Source of the DNA: Myxococcota bacterium
Lineage (GTDB): Bacteria; Myxococcota; XYA12-FULL-58-9; JALHOP01
Length of the DNA stretch: 64,000 nucleotides
Reading direction: 5' to 3'
NCBI GenBank assembly: GCA_022842935.1
Contig: JALHOP010000020.1
Location: forward strand, 21,767 to 85,766
In this document: positions 43,099 to 54,103 of the stretch, piece by piece
Layout: every line of letters starts with the position of its first letter
Position numbering within the stretch: position 1 is the stretch's first letter
Notes under the pieces: generated by a model
Database searches by the model: none
Seen by the model: the letters and a program-made list of their open reading frames with translations, nothing else
Told to the model about the DNA's origin: nothing
Program-made: the position numbers and the translations under genes

Positions 43099-45786
43099 TC
43101 AAAGATAGGCCCCGATATCGGTCAGTAGCCGATCGAGCTTCTCTCCTTCATACCCCGGTGCGAGCCGCGCCGTCTTTCGTTTTCCGTCCGGAGCCAGTGA
43201 AATCACGCCACTGCCGACGAAATATGAGAGAGCCGTTTCGATGAGCGTGCGGTTAGCCGCCTCGGGGCGGGTGATCTCGCCCTCGAAGAACGCCCGCCGG
43301 GCGCGCTCGAGGGCCCGGCTCGCAAGCTCCTTGTCCCAGAGCGGGAACTCGCGCAGGTCCTGAAGGGTGCGGCACGTCACCCAATAGGCCTCAACGTAGC
43401 TATCGAGCAGGGCGGCCAAAAGGCGCATGGCGGCCGCGTTGTGGACGACGACCGTGCCGTCGTCATGGACGTCGAGGAAGCCGCGAATGGCGAGCTGAGC
43501 CAGCGAATCGTCGAAGTAGGTGGTGAAGCCGGAATCAGCGCGGTAGAGAAACTCGCGCTTGAACAGACGCGAGACGAAGCGGGTGTCGTCGTGGAGCTGG
43601 GTGTAGCGCAGGCGCGTGCCCGATTGTTTCTGGGCGGCGCGGGCGACCAAGGCGGCGGGCGCGCATTGGTTCATGACTCCGTTTTTGTAGAAGTCGAGCG
43701 CGAGGCGCCGATCTTCAGGGACGCGGTAGATGGGTTCGGCGTCGCTGCGTCCGGCGCGATCAACGGACACGAGGCCGTCTTCGACGAGGCTCTGCACCGC
43801 CTCGAGCACGGCCGCGTTACGGGCCTCGCGGGCGGGCGTGCGACCGTCGTGGTTCGAGAGCGAGTCCGACAGCCGGCCGCCGCCGGTCTCGAGGAACTCG
43901 ATGATGTCGTTTGAGCGCTGCAGGAACTTGGTTTGCGCCATACCGCGGCCACGATGGCCAAGCAGCGCGGTACTGACGACCGATGTCGGGGTCACCGAGG
44001 CAACCATCGCGGCGCTATGCAGAATGCGATAGCCGAGACGCTCGACCTCGGTACGCCAGGCTTCGTCGCCGCTCGTATCCATCGAGCGCGGCAGGTTCCT
44101 GCGCTGTGCCAGCTCGGCGAGCGAAATGGGCTCGGCGAACTGAATGTGGACGCGACCGTAGCGTGAGCGCAGCACACTCGTCGCCTTGAGCACGCCGCGC
44201 ATGTCTTCGGCTTTCTTCTCGCCACCGGCGAGCTCGTGCGCGTACGAGCCGGCCTCGATGAGCCGGTCGTAGTCGATGGAGATGGGCACGAACATGAGCT
44301 CGTCGGCTGCCCCCTCGCGGTAGCCGTCGACCACCATCTTGAACATGCCGAACTTCGGCATGAGCATCTTGCCGGTGCGGCTGCGCGTGCCCTCCGGAAA
44401 GAACTCGATGGAGGTGCCCGTGCGCACGAGCTCGAGCACGTAAGCCTCGAAGACCGCTTGGTAGATGGGATCGTCGCGGAACGAGCGCCGCAAGAAGAAC
44501 GCGCCGGTGCGTCGGAAGAAGGCGCCGAGCGGGAAGAAGGAGAGGTTTGCGCCAGCTGCGATGTGCGGCGGGTTCACGCCGTAGCGCCACAAGGCATACG
44601 AGAGAACCAGGAAGTCGACGTAACTTCGATGGGTTGGGCAGAGCACGAGCGGGCCACGCCGCGACGCTTCGAGAGTACGCGCAAGCCCCGGCTCGTCGAT
44701 GACCATGCCGTCGTAAATGCGGTTGAAGACCCACGACAAGAGGCGGCCCGCTGCTCCGACATAGCGGACATTGTATTTCGCCGCGATGCTCCGGAAGTCA
44801 CGCCTTGCTTTCTTCTCGAGCTCGGCGACGGACTTGCCCGTCGCGGCTGCCTGCTTCTCGATGGCTTCTTTGAGGGCAGGTGATCGTAGAACGTGACGCT
44901 CGATGAGCTCGTGCTGGCCAAGGTCGGGCCCGGCGACGACCCGCTCTTCGTCTGAGATGCGACGCTGAAGCTCGTGTCGGAGCCGCTTGGCGATGAGGTC
45001 ATCGTCGGAGTCGCCCGACTCGGCGATGAACGCCTTGAGGTCGATGGGGTCGGCGACGCGGACCACGGTTCGCTGCCACGGTGAGAGCTGCATGGCGAGC
45101 AGGCGCAAGCGCCCCGGCCGCCTTCGGTCACCGAAGATGCGATCGGCGAGCGTCCGGGTGGCAGAGCCGCTCTGACCCTTATCGATCACCGCGTGCGGAA
45201 AGAGCTGAATCGGCTGTTCGCGGCCGCGCTGTACGGCGACCAAGGTGCGGAAGTAGTCGTTCTGATCGGTGCCCGCCGGGATGATGCCGCCGGCGCCAGC
45301 AGCAGTGCGCGGCTGGCTCATGAAGATAAAGGCAGGCGCGCCCACCGTCGCGAGCTCGCCCAGCACGACCTCTTCGAGGCGCGGCTTAGCCTGGCCAAAC
45401 CGGCTACGCCATGACCCGCGCGGCTCGATGCGACGATTCTTCAGCGAGCGCCAGAGGCGGTCGATGGGCTGCCAGAAGCGCATGTCATAGCCGCCGACGA
45501 ACTCGGGCAAAGGCAAGCCAAGGCGCTGCAGGGCGTGGTTGAAGTACAAGGCAGCCCACGCGGTTGGGGCGCGTGCCACATAGACGACGCTGCCTTCGCT
45601 GGCTGCCTGACGCACGCGTGCAGCTCCGGCCTCGGGGTAGGGAACCGCGCCGAACAGACGTGCGAAGACCCAACGGACGAGCCTGCCATAGCGGTCGTGC
45701 ATCGCGGACGCGGCGACGACGATCGCGGCGGCCTTCGAGGAGCGAAGCGGCACGGGCCGCGATTCACCTGCGGGCATCACGGTCAT
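43099..45786 (-). CDS. plsB: Glycerol-3-phosphate 1-O-acyltransferase, PlsB-type
   Basis: An 895-aa acyltransferase. The catalytic HX4D motif is HRSYVD in LVLCPTHRSYVDF. The other PlsB blocks are present: GAFFRRTGAFFLRRSFR, IEFFPEGTRSRTGKM and FVPISIDYDR. The long N- and C-terminal extensions match PlsB/GPAT (about 800-900 aa), which acylates glycerol-3-phosphate at the inner membrane in the first step of phospholipid synthesis. It follows the cNMP-binding gene by two bases, so the two are co-transcribed. The annotation could alternatively read 1-acyl-glycerol-3-phosphate acyltransferase, but motifs and size favour PlsB. Confidence 0.87.
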   Translation of the reverse strand: MTVMPAGESRPVPLRSSKAAAIVVAASAMHDRYGRLVRWVFARLFGAVPYPEAGAARVRQAASEGSVVYVARAPTAWAALYFNHALQRLGLPLPEFVGGYDMRFWQPIDRLWRSLKNRRIEPRGSWRSRFGQAKPRLEEVVLGELATVGAPAFIFMSQPRTAAGAGGIIPAGTDQNDYFRTLVAVQRGREQPIQLFPHAVIDKGQSGSATRTLADRIFGDRRRPGRLRLLAMQLSPWQRTVVRVADPIDLKAFIAESGDSDDDLIAKRLRHELQRRISDEERVVAGPDLGQHELIERHVLRSPALKEAIEKQAAATGKSVAELEKKARRDFRSIAAKYNVRYVGAAGRLLSWVFNRIYDGMVIDEPGLARTLEASRRGPLVLCPTHRSYVDFLVLSYALWRYGVNPPHIAAGANLSFFPLGAFFRRTGAFFLRRSFRDDPIYQAVFEAYVLELVRTGTSIEFFPEGTRSRTGKMLMPKFGMFKMVVDGYREGAADELMFVPISIDYDRLIEAGSYAHELAGGEKKAEDMRGVLKATSVLRSRYGRVHIQFAEPISLAELAQRRNLPRSMDTSGDEAWRTEVERLGYRILHSAAMVASVTPTSVVSTALLGHRGRGMAQTKFLQRSNDIIEFLETGGGRLSDSLSNHDGRTPAREARNAAVLEAVQSLVEDGLVSVDRAGRSDAEPIYRVPEDRRLALDFYKNGVMNQCAPAALVARAAQKQSGTRLRYTQLHDDTRFVSRLFKREFLYRADSGFTTYFDDSLAQLAIRGFLDVHDDGTVVVHNAAAMRLLAALLDSYVEAYWVTCRTLQDLREFPLWDKELASRALERARRAFFEGEITRPEAANRTLIETALSYFVGSGVISLAPDGKRKTARLAPGYEGEKLDRLLTDIGAYL

Positions 45787-45788
45787 GA

Positions 45789-46205
45789 TCAGCGCCGGTT
45801 TGCTTCGCGCAAGCGGCGCGTCAACACCTTGAGGATACCCTGCGCGATCTCGGGCTTTTCTGCGAGGATCTCGGCGAAGTCGTCGCGCGCGATCTTCAAG
45901 AGCGTCAGCTCGGTGAGCGCGGTGATGCTGGCCGAACGCGGCTCCGCGTCGAGGATCGACATCTCACCGAAGACCTGACGCTCGCCGAGCTCGGCGAAGA
46001 CATGGTCGCCCGAGTGCACTTTTACCTTGCCGTCGACGATGAGGTACATCGCGTCGCCCTCGTCACCTTCGTTGAAGACGACCTGCGCTTGCGCGACGTC
46101 GACCTGGTCGGTGATGCGGGCAATCGAGGAGAGCTCTTCACCGGCAATGGTCTCGAACAAGTCCACGCCCTTGAGAAACAGCACTTTCTCGACGGTGCTA
46201 ATCAA
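45789..46205 (-). CDS. Cyclic-nucleotide-binding domain protein
   Basis: A 138-aa stand-alone cNMP-binding (CRP-type beta-roll) domain: FLKGVDLFETIAGEELSSIA, VVFNEGDEGDAMYLIVDG, and the phosphate-binding cassette FGEMSILDAEPRSASITA with the Arg-Ser-Ala contacts. It has no helix-turn-helix, so it is not a transcription factor. It lies directly upstream of plsB, suggesting control of the acyltransferase or of membrane lipid supply by a ligand (inference). The ligand may not be cAMP. Confidence 0.85.
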   Translation of the reverse strand: MISTVEKVLFLKGVDLFETIAGEELSSIARITDQVDVAQAQVVFNEGDEGDAMYLIVDGKVKVHSGDHVFAELGERQVFGEMSILDAEPRSASITALTELTLLKIARDDFAEILAEKPEIAQGILKVLTRRLREANRR

Positions 46206-46339
46206 TTTCCGGCCTCGCGTTGGCTGTGGACCATACTAAATTCGACAAAGCCAGAGGAAGAGTCGGAGAGGCACCCACGGCGCGTCCGTGTTGGCGCCGC
46301 CTCTGCACACGCCGGAGTGGATGTTGTACGCAGTGCGTC

Positions 46340-46834
46340 ATGGATGACTGGTCGGTCGCCTTGGCGGCGCTCGCCGAGAAGTACCGCGAGTTGCTTGCCC
46401 TCGCCTGCGAGCGCGACGCGCTGACCGCGGTAGGTGTTTTCCAGCTGGCGGGAAACGAGCGCGAGGCTCGGCATGCACGTACGCGTCTCGTTGCCCAACG
46501 CTTCCCCGGTTCTCTGCGTGAGCTCGATGGGGCGACGGCGCATGCCTTGCGCGGGCGACTTGACGAGCTCGAGACGGAGCTCGCCTCGCGCCGTGCACGC
46601 GAAGCCGCTCCGCGCTGGATGCGGGTCGTGGACGACTTTCACGCTGAGCTACGAGCGCTGCTTGCCCTCAAAGGCGCGCAGAGTCGGGGAGAGTCGCTCA
46701 CGGATGCGGACCTGATGCGGATCACGAACCCGCCTTACGGCCGTTTACAGGAGCTGGTATGGACGCGACTCGCGGAGAGGCACGGGCTTTCGCCCGAGGA
46801 GCTCCGCGCGATCGTTTTTGGAGGCGTGGGTTGA
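46340..46834 (+). CDS. Hypothetical helical protein
   Basis: A 164-aa soluble protein starting at the ATG at 46340 ([19 protein letters not shown]). Largely alpha-helical and Arg/Glu/Ala-rich ([36 protein letters not shown]). The C-terminal part ([20 protein letters not shown]) may be a small domain. No family recognised. The stop overlaps the uracil-DNA glycosylase start (TTGA). Confidence 0.6.
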   Translation: MDDWSVALAALAEKYRELLALACERDALTAVGVFQLAGNEREARHARTRLVAQRFPGSLRELDGATAHALRGRLDELETELASRRAREAAPRWMRVVDDFHAELRALLALKGAQSRGESLTDADLMRITNPPYGRLQELVWTRLAERHGLSPEELRAIVFGGVG

Positions 46835-47529
46835 GCGGCGACTTGATGGGCCAGGTGCGTGAGTTCTTGCGGTTTCAGGGCGAGCTGAAGCTGCGGGGGG
46901 TGCCGCGACCTGCGCGCGGGCCGGTCGCTCAGGCGCAGCCGGTGTCCGCCGCAGCGGATTCGGTTCTCTCGCTTCAGTCCATCCGCGCCGAGATCGGCGA
47001 CTGCCAGCGTTGCAAACTGTGCAAAGGCCGCCAGAACATCGTCTTCGGGGTTGGTAACGCGAAGGCGCGTTTGATGTTCGTCGGCGAAGGGCCAGGACGG
47101 GATGAGGACATCCAGGGAGAGCCTTTCGTGGGCGCCGCCGGGCAGCTACTCAATCGCATGATCGAGGCCATGGGGCTTACGCGCGCCGAGGTGTACATCG
47201 CCAACGTGGTGAAGTGCCGGCCACCGAACAACCGCGACCCCGAGCCCGATGAGGTGGCGGCGTGCGAGCCCTTTTTGCGGGCTCAGATCAAGGCGGTCAA
47301 GCCCGAAGTCATCGTCGCACTTGGTCGCCACGCGGTGCAAACCTTGCTCCGCGATAGCACACCCGTGTCGCGGCAACGCGGAAAATGGCGTGAGTATGAG
47401 GGCACGCCGCTCATGCCGACCTATCATCCTGCCTACCTGCTACGAAATCCCGCCGAGAAGCGTCCGGTGTGGCAAGATTTGCAGAACGTCATGGCGCGTT
47501 TGGGAAGCAGTAAACCGCAGGGTTCATGA
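46831..47529 (+). CDS. Family 4-type uracil-DNA glycosylase
   Basis: A 232-aa enzyme. A TTG at 46831 overlapping the previous stop (TTGA), with GGAGGCG upstream, is the best start. The iron-sulfur cysteines are C61-x2-C64, C129 and C145, as in family 4 UDGs. The active-site motif is [20 protein letters not shown], and HPAYLL near the C-terminus completes the site. It removes uracil from DNA for base-excision repair. Confidence 0.92.
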   Translation: MSGDLMGQVREFLRFQGELKLRGVPRPARGPVAQAQPVSAAADSVLSLQSIRAEIGDCQRCKLCKGRQNIVFGVGNAKARLMFVGEGPGRDEDIQGEPFVGAAGQLLNRMIEAMGLTRAEVYIANVVKCRPPNNRDPEPDEVAACEPFLRAQIKAVKPEVIVALGRHAVQTLLRDSTPVSRQRGKWREYEGTPLMPTYHPAYLLRNPAEKRPVWQDLQNVMARLGSSKPQGS

Positions 47530-48620
47530 GAGCAGGATGCCTCGTGGTCGTCCTATTGGTGCTGGCTGGCTGCGTGCGACACGCGCCGCCCCAGCCGAGG
47601 CCCGTCGCGAACCACCCGCGACCGCTGCCGCCTCCACCGAAGAACGCTAGCTTCGCGAGCGGCAGCGCCGCACAAGCACGCGGAGACCTGGTCGCGGCGG
47701 CGCGCATCTACGCTGCTGTTCCCGAGAGCGATCCCGACCACGCCGCAGCGCAGAGGGCGCTCGAAGGTGTGCAGCCGGACGTCACCGCAATTGCCCAGAC
47801 ATGGCTGCGGCAAGTCGACCGCAACATCAAACAGGAGCGCTTCCAGGCCGCCGGCAAGCGCCTCGAATACTTGTTCAACAACTTCAATCTCGACGAGGCG
47901 ACACGCCACGAAGTTGAAGGGCGGCTCGTCGTCGCCGACCAAGGCGCAGCCGCGGCGCGCGCAAACCTCGAAGAGCTCGACAAACAAGCCGCGCCATTGA
48001 TCGCTGCAGGTGACCACGCTGCGGCTCTCAAGACTCTGCGCCGAGCCAACGGCCTCGCGCGGGATATCGCCCCGGACAGCCTACTCGATCGCGAGCGCAT
48101 CATCGCGGCCCTCGAGCAGCGACTGACGGCGGCCGCAAAAGCGGTCGAGCCGGTGGCGCCCGTGCCGGCCAAGGAGCGGCCGCGCAAGCGACGCCGTGGT
48201 GAGAAGGAGCCGACACCCGCGGTGGCACCCGCGCCGGCCGCCCCCGCGCCAGTCGAGGAGGCAGACAGTGAGGCGACTAACGAGGCCAATCGTCTGCGCG
48301 ACCTTCTCGAAGAAGCCCAGACCTTCCTCGAGAACCGGGCCTACTTCAACGCCATCGTCGATTTTCTCCGTGTTCGCGAGCTCGACCGCGGCAACGAGAC
48401 GGCGCGCGCCGCGCTCGCCCAGCTCGAGCCCAAGCGCCAAGAGCTCGTGCAACAGTATCTCGAAACCGCGAACCGCTATTTCTTGCAGCAAGACCTCGAG
48501 TCCGCAGTGCCGTACTTTCGCAGGGTGGTGTTGATCGATCCCGACAACGAGCAGGCCAAGAAGGGCCTCGAAATGCACTACAACCTCGAGCGCATCCGTC
48601 GCGAGCGCAATCGCAAGTAG
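47526..48620 (+). CDS. TPR-containing lipoprotein
   Basis: A 364-aa lipoprotein starting ATGA over the UDG stop. Lipobox [11 protein letters not shown], a Pro-rich stretch, then helical repeats. A Pro/Ala/Arg-rich linker ([19 protein letters not shown]) follows near residues 215-235. The C-terminus has clear TPR-like units ([39 protein letters not shown]). Probably an outer-membrane-associated scaffold; partner unknown. The gene after it is also a TPR lipoprotein. Confidence 0.75.
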   Translation: MRAGCLVVVLLVLAGCVRHAPPQPRPVANHPRPLPPPPKNASFASGSAAQARGDLVAAARIYAAVPESDPDHAAAQRALEGVQPDVTAIAQTWLRQVDRNIKQERFQAAGKRLEYLFNNFNLDEATRHEVEGRLVVADQGAAAARANLEELDKQAAPLIAAGDHAAALKTLRRANGLARDIAPDSLLDRERIIAALEQRLTAAAKAVEPVAPVPAKERPRKRRRGEKEPTPAVAPAPAAPAPVEEADSEATNEANRLRDLLEEAQTFLENRAYFNAIVDFLRVRELDRGNETARAALAQLEPKRQELVQQYLETANRYFLQQDLESAVPYFRRVVLIDPDNEQAKKGLEMHYNLERIRRERNRK

Positions 48621-48630
48621 GGTCGTGGTG

Positions 48631-49686
48631 ATGCGAGCGCTCATTCTGCTTGTCGTTACGGCTGCGTGTGCCGACGCAGTGCAGGTCCGACCGCGCGCGT
48701 TCCCCGTAACCCCGCAGGTCGAAACGTCGGCGTCGCCGACCGAGCGTGACGACGCCTGGCTCTTCCACGCCGCGAGCGACGCAGAGCGCGCTGGGGATGC
48801 TGATGCGGCCCGTACCTACTACGAGGAGCTTCTGCGCGACGCACCAGGGAGCACGCTCGCTGACCCCGCGCGTTTCAACTTGGGACTCGTGCTCGAGCAT
48901 GCGGGTGACTACGCGGCTGCTGCAGCCCTGTACGAGCCCATCATCGCGAAACCGATGCCCGCGGGCGACGACGCCTGGCGTACCTGGCTCGATGCCCACT
49001 TTCGGCGGGCTGCGTGTCTTTCGAAGGGTGGGGACTGGCTTGCGGTCAGTCGCCTCTTCGACGTCGTCTTGAACCTCCCGCGCTTGGAGCGTGCCGACCG
49101 CATCGAGGCGCTTGTCGGGCGCGGCATTGCCGACAAGGAGCGGGGAGAGGCCTCCGAAGCCGAAGTTGCCTTCAGCCAGGTCCTACACCTCGCGCGCGAC
49201 GTCGATCGCGATAGCGAGCCGGGTCTTTCTCCGTTCGTCGCGGAGGCGGCGTTTCATTGGGCCGAGATCGAGCGCGAGCGCTTCGACGGGGTCGTGCTGG
49301 TCTTTCCCATCGGCTTGCTCGCGCAGCGGCTCGACGCGAAGTGCGAGCGCCTGCTCACCGCGCAACGGCGCTATTTGCGTGCCATGCAGTTCGGTGACGC
49401 CCATACCGTCGCGGCGTCGGGCAACCGTATCGGAGGGATGTACGAGCGCCTCTACGACGAAATCACCGCGCTCGCCGAGCCCGGAGATCTCGACGCAGAA
49501 CAGAGCGCGGCCTATCGCGAGGAGGTTCGACGCCGCTTGCGCGTGCTGGTCGAGAAAGCCGTTCGTGTCTACGAGCGCACGGCGCTCGTCGGCAGGCGCG
49601 CTCAATCGGCAACGCAGTGGGTCGAAAAGAGCGAGGCGGCTCTCGCCCGCTTGCGCGCAATCCTCGTCGAGGAGCCTTCGCTCTAA
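48631..49686 (+). CDS. TPR-containing lipoprotein
   Basis: A 351-aa protein with lipobox (ILLVVTAACADA) and tetratricopeptide repeats (AERAGDADAARTYYEELLRD, RFNLGLVLEHAGDYAAAAAL, YEPIIAKPMP). The C-terminal half is helical (FDGVVLVFPIGLLAQRLDAK). A GTG at 48625 is a possible alternative to the ATG at 48631. It is ten bases downstream of the preceding TPR lipoprotein, so the pair forms an operon with UDG. Function unknown. Confidence 0.75.
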   Translation: MRALILLVVTAACADAVQVRPRAFPVTPQVETSASPTERDDAWLFHAASDAERAGDADAARTYYEELLRDAPGSTLADPARFNLGLVLEHAGDYAAAAALYEPIIAKPMPAGDDAWRTWLDAHFRRAACLSKGGDWLAVSRLFDVVLNLPRLERADRIEALVGRGIADKERGEASEAEVAFSQVLHLARDVDRDSEPGLSPFVAEAAFHWAEIERERFDGVVLVFPIGLLAQRLDAKCERLLTAQRRYLRAMQFGDAHTVAASGNRIGGMYERLYDEITALAEPGDLDAEQSAAYREEVRRRLRVLVEKAVRVYERTALVGRRAQSATQWVEKSEAALARLRAILVEEPSL

Positions 49687-49716
49687 ACGCGGGGCCGAAG
49701 GATCCAGCCGACCCGG

Positions 49717-50253
49717 TCAGAAGTATCCGCCCACGATCGACGTCGCCCCAAAGCGGAAAACCTCGGCGGCGTCGCTCGTGATGTCGGCCCGCAGCACCGG
49801 GCCGATGCCAAGGAAGAAGTGCGAAACCGGATGGAACAAGAATGGTGCGTATGCCTCGAGGCCCAAGGTCTGCCCGTCGGCATCGCCACCCAGGGCGACG
49901 AAATATAGTGAAACCTGCGGCAACAGGCCCCAGCTCGCGTTGATCGGAACGGCGTATGCCACGGTTGGCTGAAGCCCGACGAGCGTCGTGTCGGGGCCGT
50001 CACCGCCGACGATTTCGAGCGTCACGCCGCCGCCAACCGCCCAATGATCCGTGACGAAGTAGAGGAGGGTAGGCGCCAGCTGAAAGCTGGTGGTGTCGAC
50101 GCCGTTCTGCGACTCGAAGGTGAAGTTGACCTTGCCATTCGGTACCCATTGGCCGGCGCGCCCGAAGTCTTCGGCCGAGCCGGCGAGGACGCGCGTCGAT
50201 GCGGAAGAGAGGGCAACGAAAAAAAACACCGCGAGCAAGTGGCGTGATTGCAT
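49717..50253 (-). CDS. Predicted outer-membrane beta-barrel protein
   Basis: A 178-aa exported protein with signal peptide (HLLAVFFFVALSSASTRVLA). The ATG at 50253 is used; a longer upstream frame is antisense to the next gene. The mature part has alternating amphipathic strands (VNFTFESQNGVDTTSFQLAP, YFVTDHWAVGGGVTLEIVGG) and a terminal aromatic residue (SIVGGYF), typical of an OmpW/OmpA-like eight-strand barrel. Function unknown. Convergent with the TPR gene, divergent from the gene at 50380. Confidence 0.7.
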   Translation of the reverse strand: MQSRHLLAVFFFVALSSASTRVLAGSAEDFGRAGQWVPNGKVNFTFESQNGVDTTSFQLAPTLLYFVTDHWAVGGGVTLEIVGGDGPDTTLVGLQPTVAYAVPINASWGLLPQVSLYFVALGGDADGQTLGLEAYAPFLFHPVSHFFLGIGPVLRADITSDAAEVFRFGATSIVGGYF

Positions 50254-50293
50254 GGGTCTAGTCCATTGACGGGGGCTGGCGCCAAAAGCGCGC

Positions 50294-50323
50294 TTGACGG
50301 CGCTTTGCCGTTTTAAGTACACT
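50294..50323 (+). promoter_or_regulatory. Sigma-70-like promoter for the 50380 gene
   Basis: TTGACG (50294-50299), an 18-base spacer and TACACT (50318-50323). The -35 matches five of six consensus bases and the -10 matches four. The start codon of the next gene is 57 bases downstream. The AT-rich 126-base gap also serves the divergent barrel-protein gene. Confidence 0.5.
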
Positions 50324-50379
50324 TTGCGTTTGTGGGGACATAACCTAAAAGCCCCAACAAATTCACTCTCTCTCATTCC

Positions 50380-50919
50380 ATGAAATTTTCGCTCCAACAT
50401 CGGATTCGAGTCGGGGACGACTTGAAAACCGTTGTCGACCTCGTTGCGGACATCGATCGGTATCGCGATGACCTTAGCGATCCCAGCGCCTGGGAAGGCG
50501 CTTTGGTTTGTACCCTCGATGGCGTCGAGTATTGCAACGACCTCTTCGACCCCATCTTGCGGCTGAGCGATCAGTGGATACGCAAGCTGCCCTGGATTAT
50601 CGGGGGGGACACCGAGACGGTTCAGTACCGCAACAGCGAGCACTGCTTCGCGTTCGTGCCTGCCGGGGAGGGTGTCGAGTTCAGCATCTACGTTGGTGCC
50701 GAGATGGAGGTCGAGGATTACGTGCTCGAGCCCACCACGGTCCGGCTCGACCAGTTCGCCACCGAAAGCATTCGTGTGGTCGAGGGTCTCGTGAACCTCG
50801 TCCGCAAGGTCGACCCCGCGCTGACCGAGAGCAACGATGACGCCAAGGAGCTGGTAAGCAGCTTCGACGATGGCCGCAAGGCCTGGCGCGAGCACCAGCT
50901 GCGCTCGCAACGTCGCTGA
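50380..50919 (+). CDS. Hypothetical soluble protein
   Basis: A 179-aa acidic protein without signal peptide (FSLQHRIRVGDDLKTVVDLV, DPILRLSDQWIRKLPWIIGG, GVEFSIYVGAEMEVEDYVLE). Mixed alpha/beta, with a charged C-terminus. Not recognised. It is preceded by a good promoter and followed after five bases by the transglutaminase-like gene, so they are probably co-transcribed. Confidence 0.65.
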   Translation: MKFSLQHRIRVGDDLKTVVDLVADIDRYRDDLSDPSAWEGALVCTLDGVEYCNDLFDPILRLSDQWIRKLPWIIGGDTETVQYRNSEHCFAFVPAGEGVEFSIYVGAEMEVEDYVLEPTTVRLDQFATESIRVVEGLVNLVRKVDPALTESNDDAKELVSSFDDGRKAWREHQLRSQRR

Positions 50920-50924
50920 TCGCG

Positions 50925-51776
50925 GTGTACGTCATCGCGGCCCTTGCCGCGACGCCGTTCGATTCGAGCCCCGAGATGAAGGCTTTCGCGGCCAAGGCTG
51001 CGGGCGGGCGCGAGTCCGCAGCTGCGCAAGCACGCGCACTCTATGACGGGTTGCTCGGCGCCATGCGGGACGGTCGCCTGAGCCCGGACCGCGACAACAC
51101 CCCGAAGGCGCGCGAGCCGCTGACCGCGCGCGAGCTGTGGGACCGGGTCGAGCGCGGTGAAGCACCTGCGGCGGGCTGTTACGAATTGACCATCCTCTAC
51201 GTCGGTATGGCCCGCGCACTCGGCCTCGACGCACGCGGCGTCGAGCCTGTGGCCACCACGGATACAGGCGCGATTGGTCACGTTCTCGCGCAGGTGGGTC
51301 TTGCCACGGGGACGTCGATCCAGGTCGACTTGCAAAACCGCTCGTTCGGGCGGGGTGGGGAGGTTCGTGCGCTAACCGATGCCGAGCTCGCCGCCCACCA
51401 CGTCAATCACACGGCGGTTGCAGCCATGTTGCGCGGTGACAACGAGGCCGCGCTTGCCGCCCTGTCCGCCATCCTCGATCAGGTGGAGGTCCCCCAGGTC
51501 GACAACAACGCAGCAACCCTGTTGGCGCGCGCTGGTCAATTGGAGGCGGCCGCGCGTTACGCGCGTCGGGCCGTGCGCAAATCGCCGCGCGCCGCAGTCT
51601 ATCGCTACCAACTTGGCCATGTGTTGATCGACGCGGAGCAACTCTGCGCGGGACTCGGCGAGCTGGCGGAAGCTTTGCGTCTCCAGCCGGGTTATCGCGA
51701 GGTGCGAGCTCTCGCTCGCCGTACGCTCGAGGCGCATCCGACTCTCGCTTGCGCCGGTTCCGTCAACGCGCAATAG
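50925..51776 (+). CDS. Transglutaminase-like protein with TPR repeats
   Basis: A 283-aa protein with a GTG start. The middle has the transglutaminase-core look: [20 protein letters not shown] with the candidate nucleophile Cys, then a His in [16 protein letters not shown] and an Asp in IQVDLQNR. The C-terminal 110 residues are TPR-like ([36 protein letters not shown]). The N-terminus is only weakly signal-like. The enzyme activity is inferred from the Cys-His-Asp order. Confidence 0.6.
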   Translation: MYVIAALAATPFDSSPEMKAFAAKAAGGRESAAAQARALYDGLLGAMRDGRLSPDRDNTPKAREPLTARELWDRVERGEAPAAGCYELTILYVGMARALGLDARGVEPVATTDTGAIGHVLAQVGLATGTSIQVDLQNRSFGRGGEVRALTDAELAAHHVNHTAVAAMLRGDNEAALAALSAILDQVEVPQVDNNAATLLARAGQLEAAARYARRAVRKSPRAAVYRYQLGHVLIDAEQLCAGLGELAEALRLQPGYREVRALARRTLEAHPTLACAGSVNAQ

Positions 51777-51786
51777 GCATGGACCC

Positions 51787-52962
<1,176 letters not shown>

Positions 52963-52990
52963 GTGCGTCGAGGCAGCCCAAATCTAGAGT

Positions 52991-54103
52991 CTAGGGTGTG
53001 ACGAAGATCTCGAGGTTCTGCCAGGCGATGCCGCCGCGTTGATCGCGCGCCACCATGTAGACCGAGACCATCACGCCATCGGCGGGTACGTCAGCGAGTC
53101 GTGGCGAACGGTACTCTGTGTCGAGCGTCTTGGTGTAGATGGGTGTCGTCAACGCGTCCTGAAGCTCTCCCGCAGTTGCAAACCAGGAGACTGAGATGTT
53201 CTCGGTGAGATCCCGCGCTAGGATGCGACCGGTCGATGGCTCGGTGACGAGCTGCTGAAACGACTCGTAAGAGTCCCCGGTCATCACGGGCAAGATGCGA
53301 ATGACGGACGAGCCGCGCATGCTGAATCCCGTGCTCTGCACCTCGAAAAACTCGCCACCGGCAAGCTCCCCCAGAGACACCTGAATCCGATCGAACGTTG
53401 GATTGGTGTTTCGAACACGCGGCCGGAGCGCAACGCACCCGTTGTCCGCGTCTTCTCCGCTTTCGCAGACACGGAACCCGAAGTCGTCGCCGAGTAGTGC
53501 GGTGGCTGCACCGACATCGGCGATGTTGAACGAGAAGCGCTTCTCCGCGCTGAGGGCGTCGTCAGCGCCGGTGACGTCGAGGACGACCGAAGGCAGTGAC
53601 CCCATGCCGAGCCCCAAGAGGTTGGTCGCGTAGAAGTAGCTCGCAAGACCCTGGGTCTCCTCCGGCGTCAGCGTCAGGGTGAATGGCAGAATGGCGTATG
53701 GCCAAGCGCCGCGCGCGCCAGCCTCCTCCGGCGTGAGGCTCCGCGCTTCGGCCTCACTGTTGGCGATCCCGTCCTCGCTCAACTGGCGCAACGTGTCGAG
53801 CAATGGGCGCGACGCGTCGTCCGCCTCGGCGCGGCGCCTCTCGTAGTCGAGGCAGCCCTCGTTGCTCTCGACCGGGCAGAACGAGAAGGTATAGTCGATG
53901 GGCGTCGTGGCGAGCGCCGCTTGCCGCGGGTCGAGCACGAGCGCCGAGAAGGTCACGTCGACCTGCGGGTCCTGGTCGACCAAGATCTCCGGTGGGTCGG
54001 CGCGGACTGCGAGCACGCGCAAGCCGCGCACGTCCTGGACGTCTTCGAGGTCGTCGCTGCAGGCGATGGCCATGAGCAGGCTCAGTACAAGCAAGCGTCG
54101 CAT
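52991..54103 (-). CDS. Lipoprotein downstream of the TonB-dependent receptor
   Basis: A 370-aa lipoprotein (lipobox LLMAIACSDDLED). Beta-rich, with a conserved-looking start (VRGLRVLAVRADPPEILVDQ) that recalls bacterial Ig-like domains. Several cysteines occur in acidic loops (FSFCPVESNEGCLDYER). The ATG overlaps the receptor stop (ATGA), so it belongs to that operon. Such partners often act as substrate-capturing lipoproteins, but no family is recognised. Confidence 0.7.
   Translation of the reverse strand: MRRLLVLSLLMAIACSDDLEDVQDVRGLRVLAVRADPPEILVDQDPQVDVTFSALVLDPRQAALATTPIDYTFSFCPVESNEGCLDYERRRAEADDASRPLLDTLRQLSEDGIANSEAEARSLTPEEAGARGAWPYAILPFTLTLTPEETQGLASYFYATNLLGLGMGSLPSVVLDVTGADDALSAEKRFSFNIADVGAATALLGDDFGFRVCESGEDADNGCVALRPRVRNTNPTFDRIQVSLGELAGGEFFEVQSTGFSMRGSSVIRILPVMTGDSYESFQQLVTEPSTGRILARDLTENISVSWFATAGELQDALTTPIYTKTLDTEYRSPRLADVPADGVMVSVYMVARDQRGGIAWQNLEIFVTP

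Noticed and set aside
42065..43108. Plus-strand ORF (347 aa) over the start of the 809-aa protein and its partner
   Set aside because: No motif or signal peptide and antisense to a coherent coding frame.
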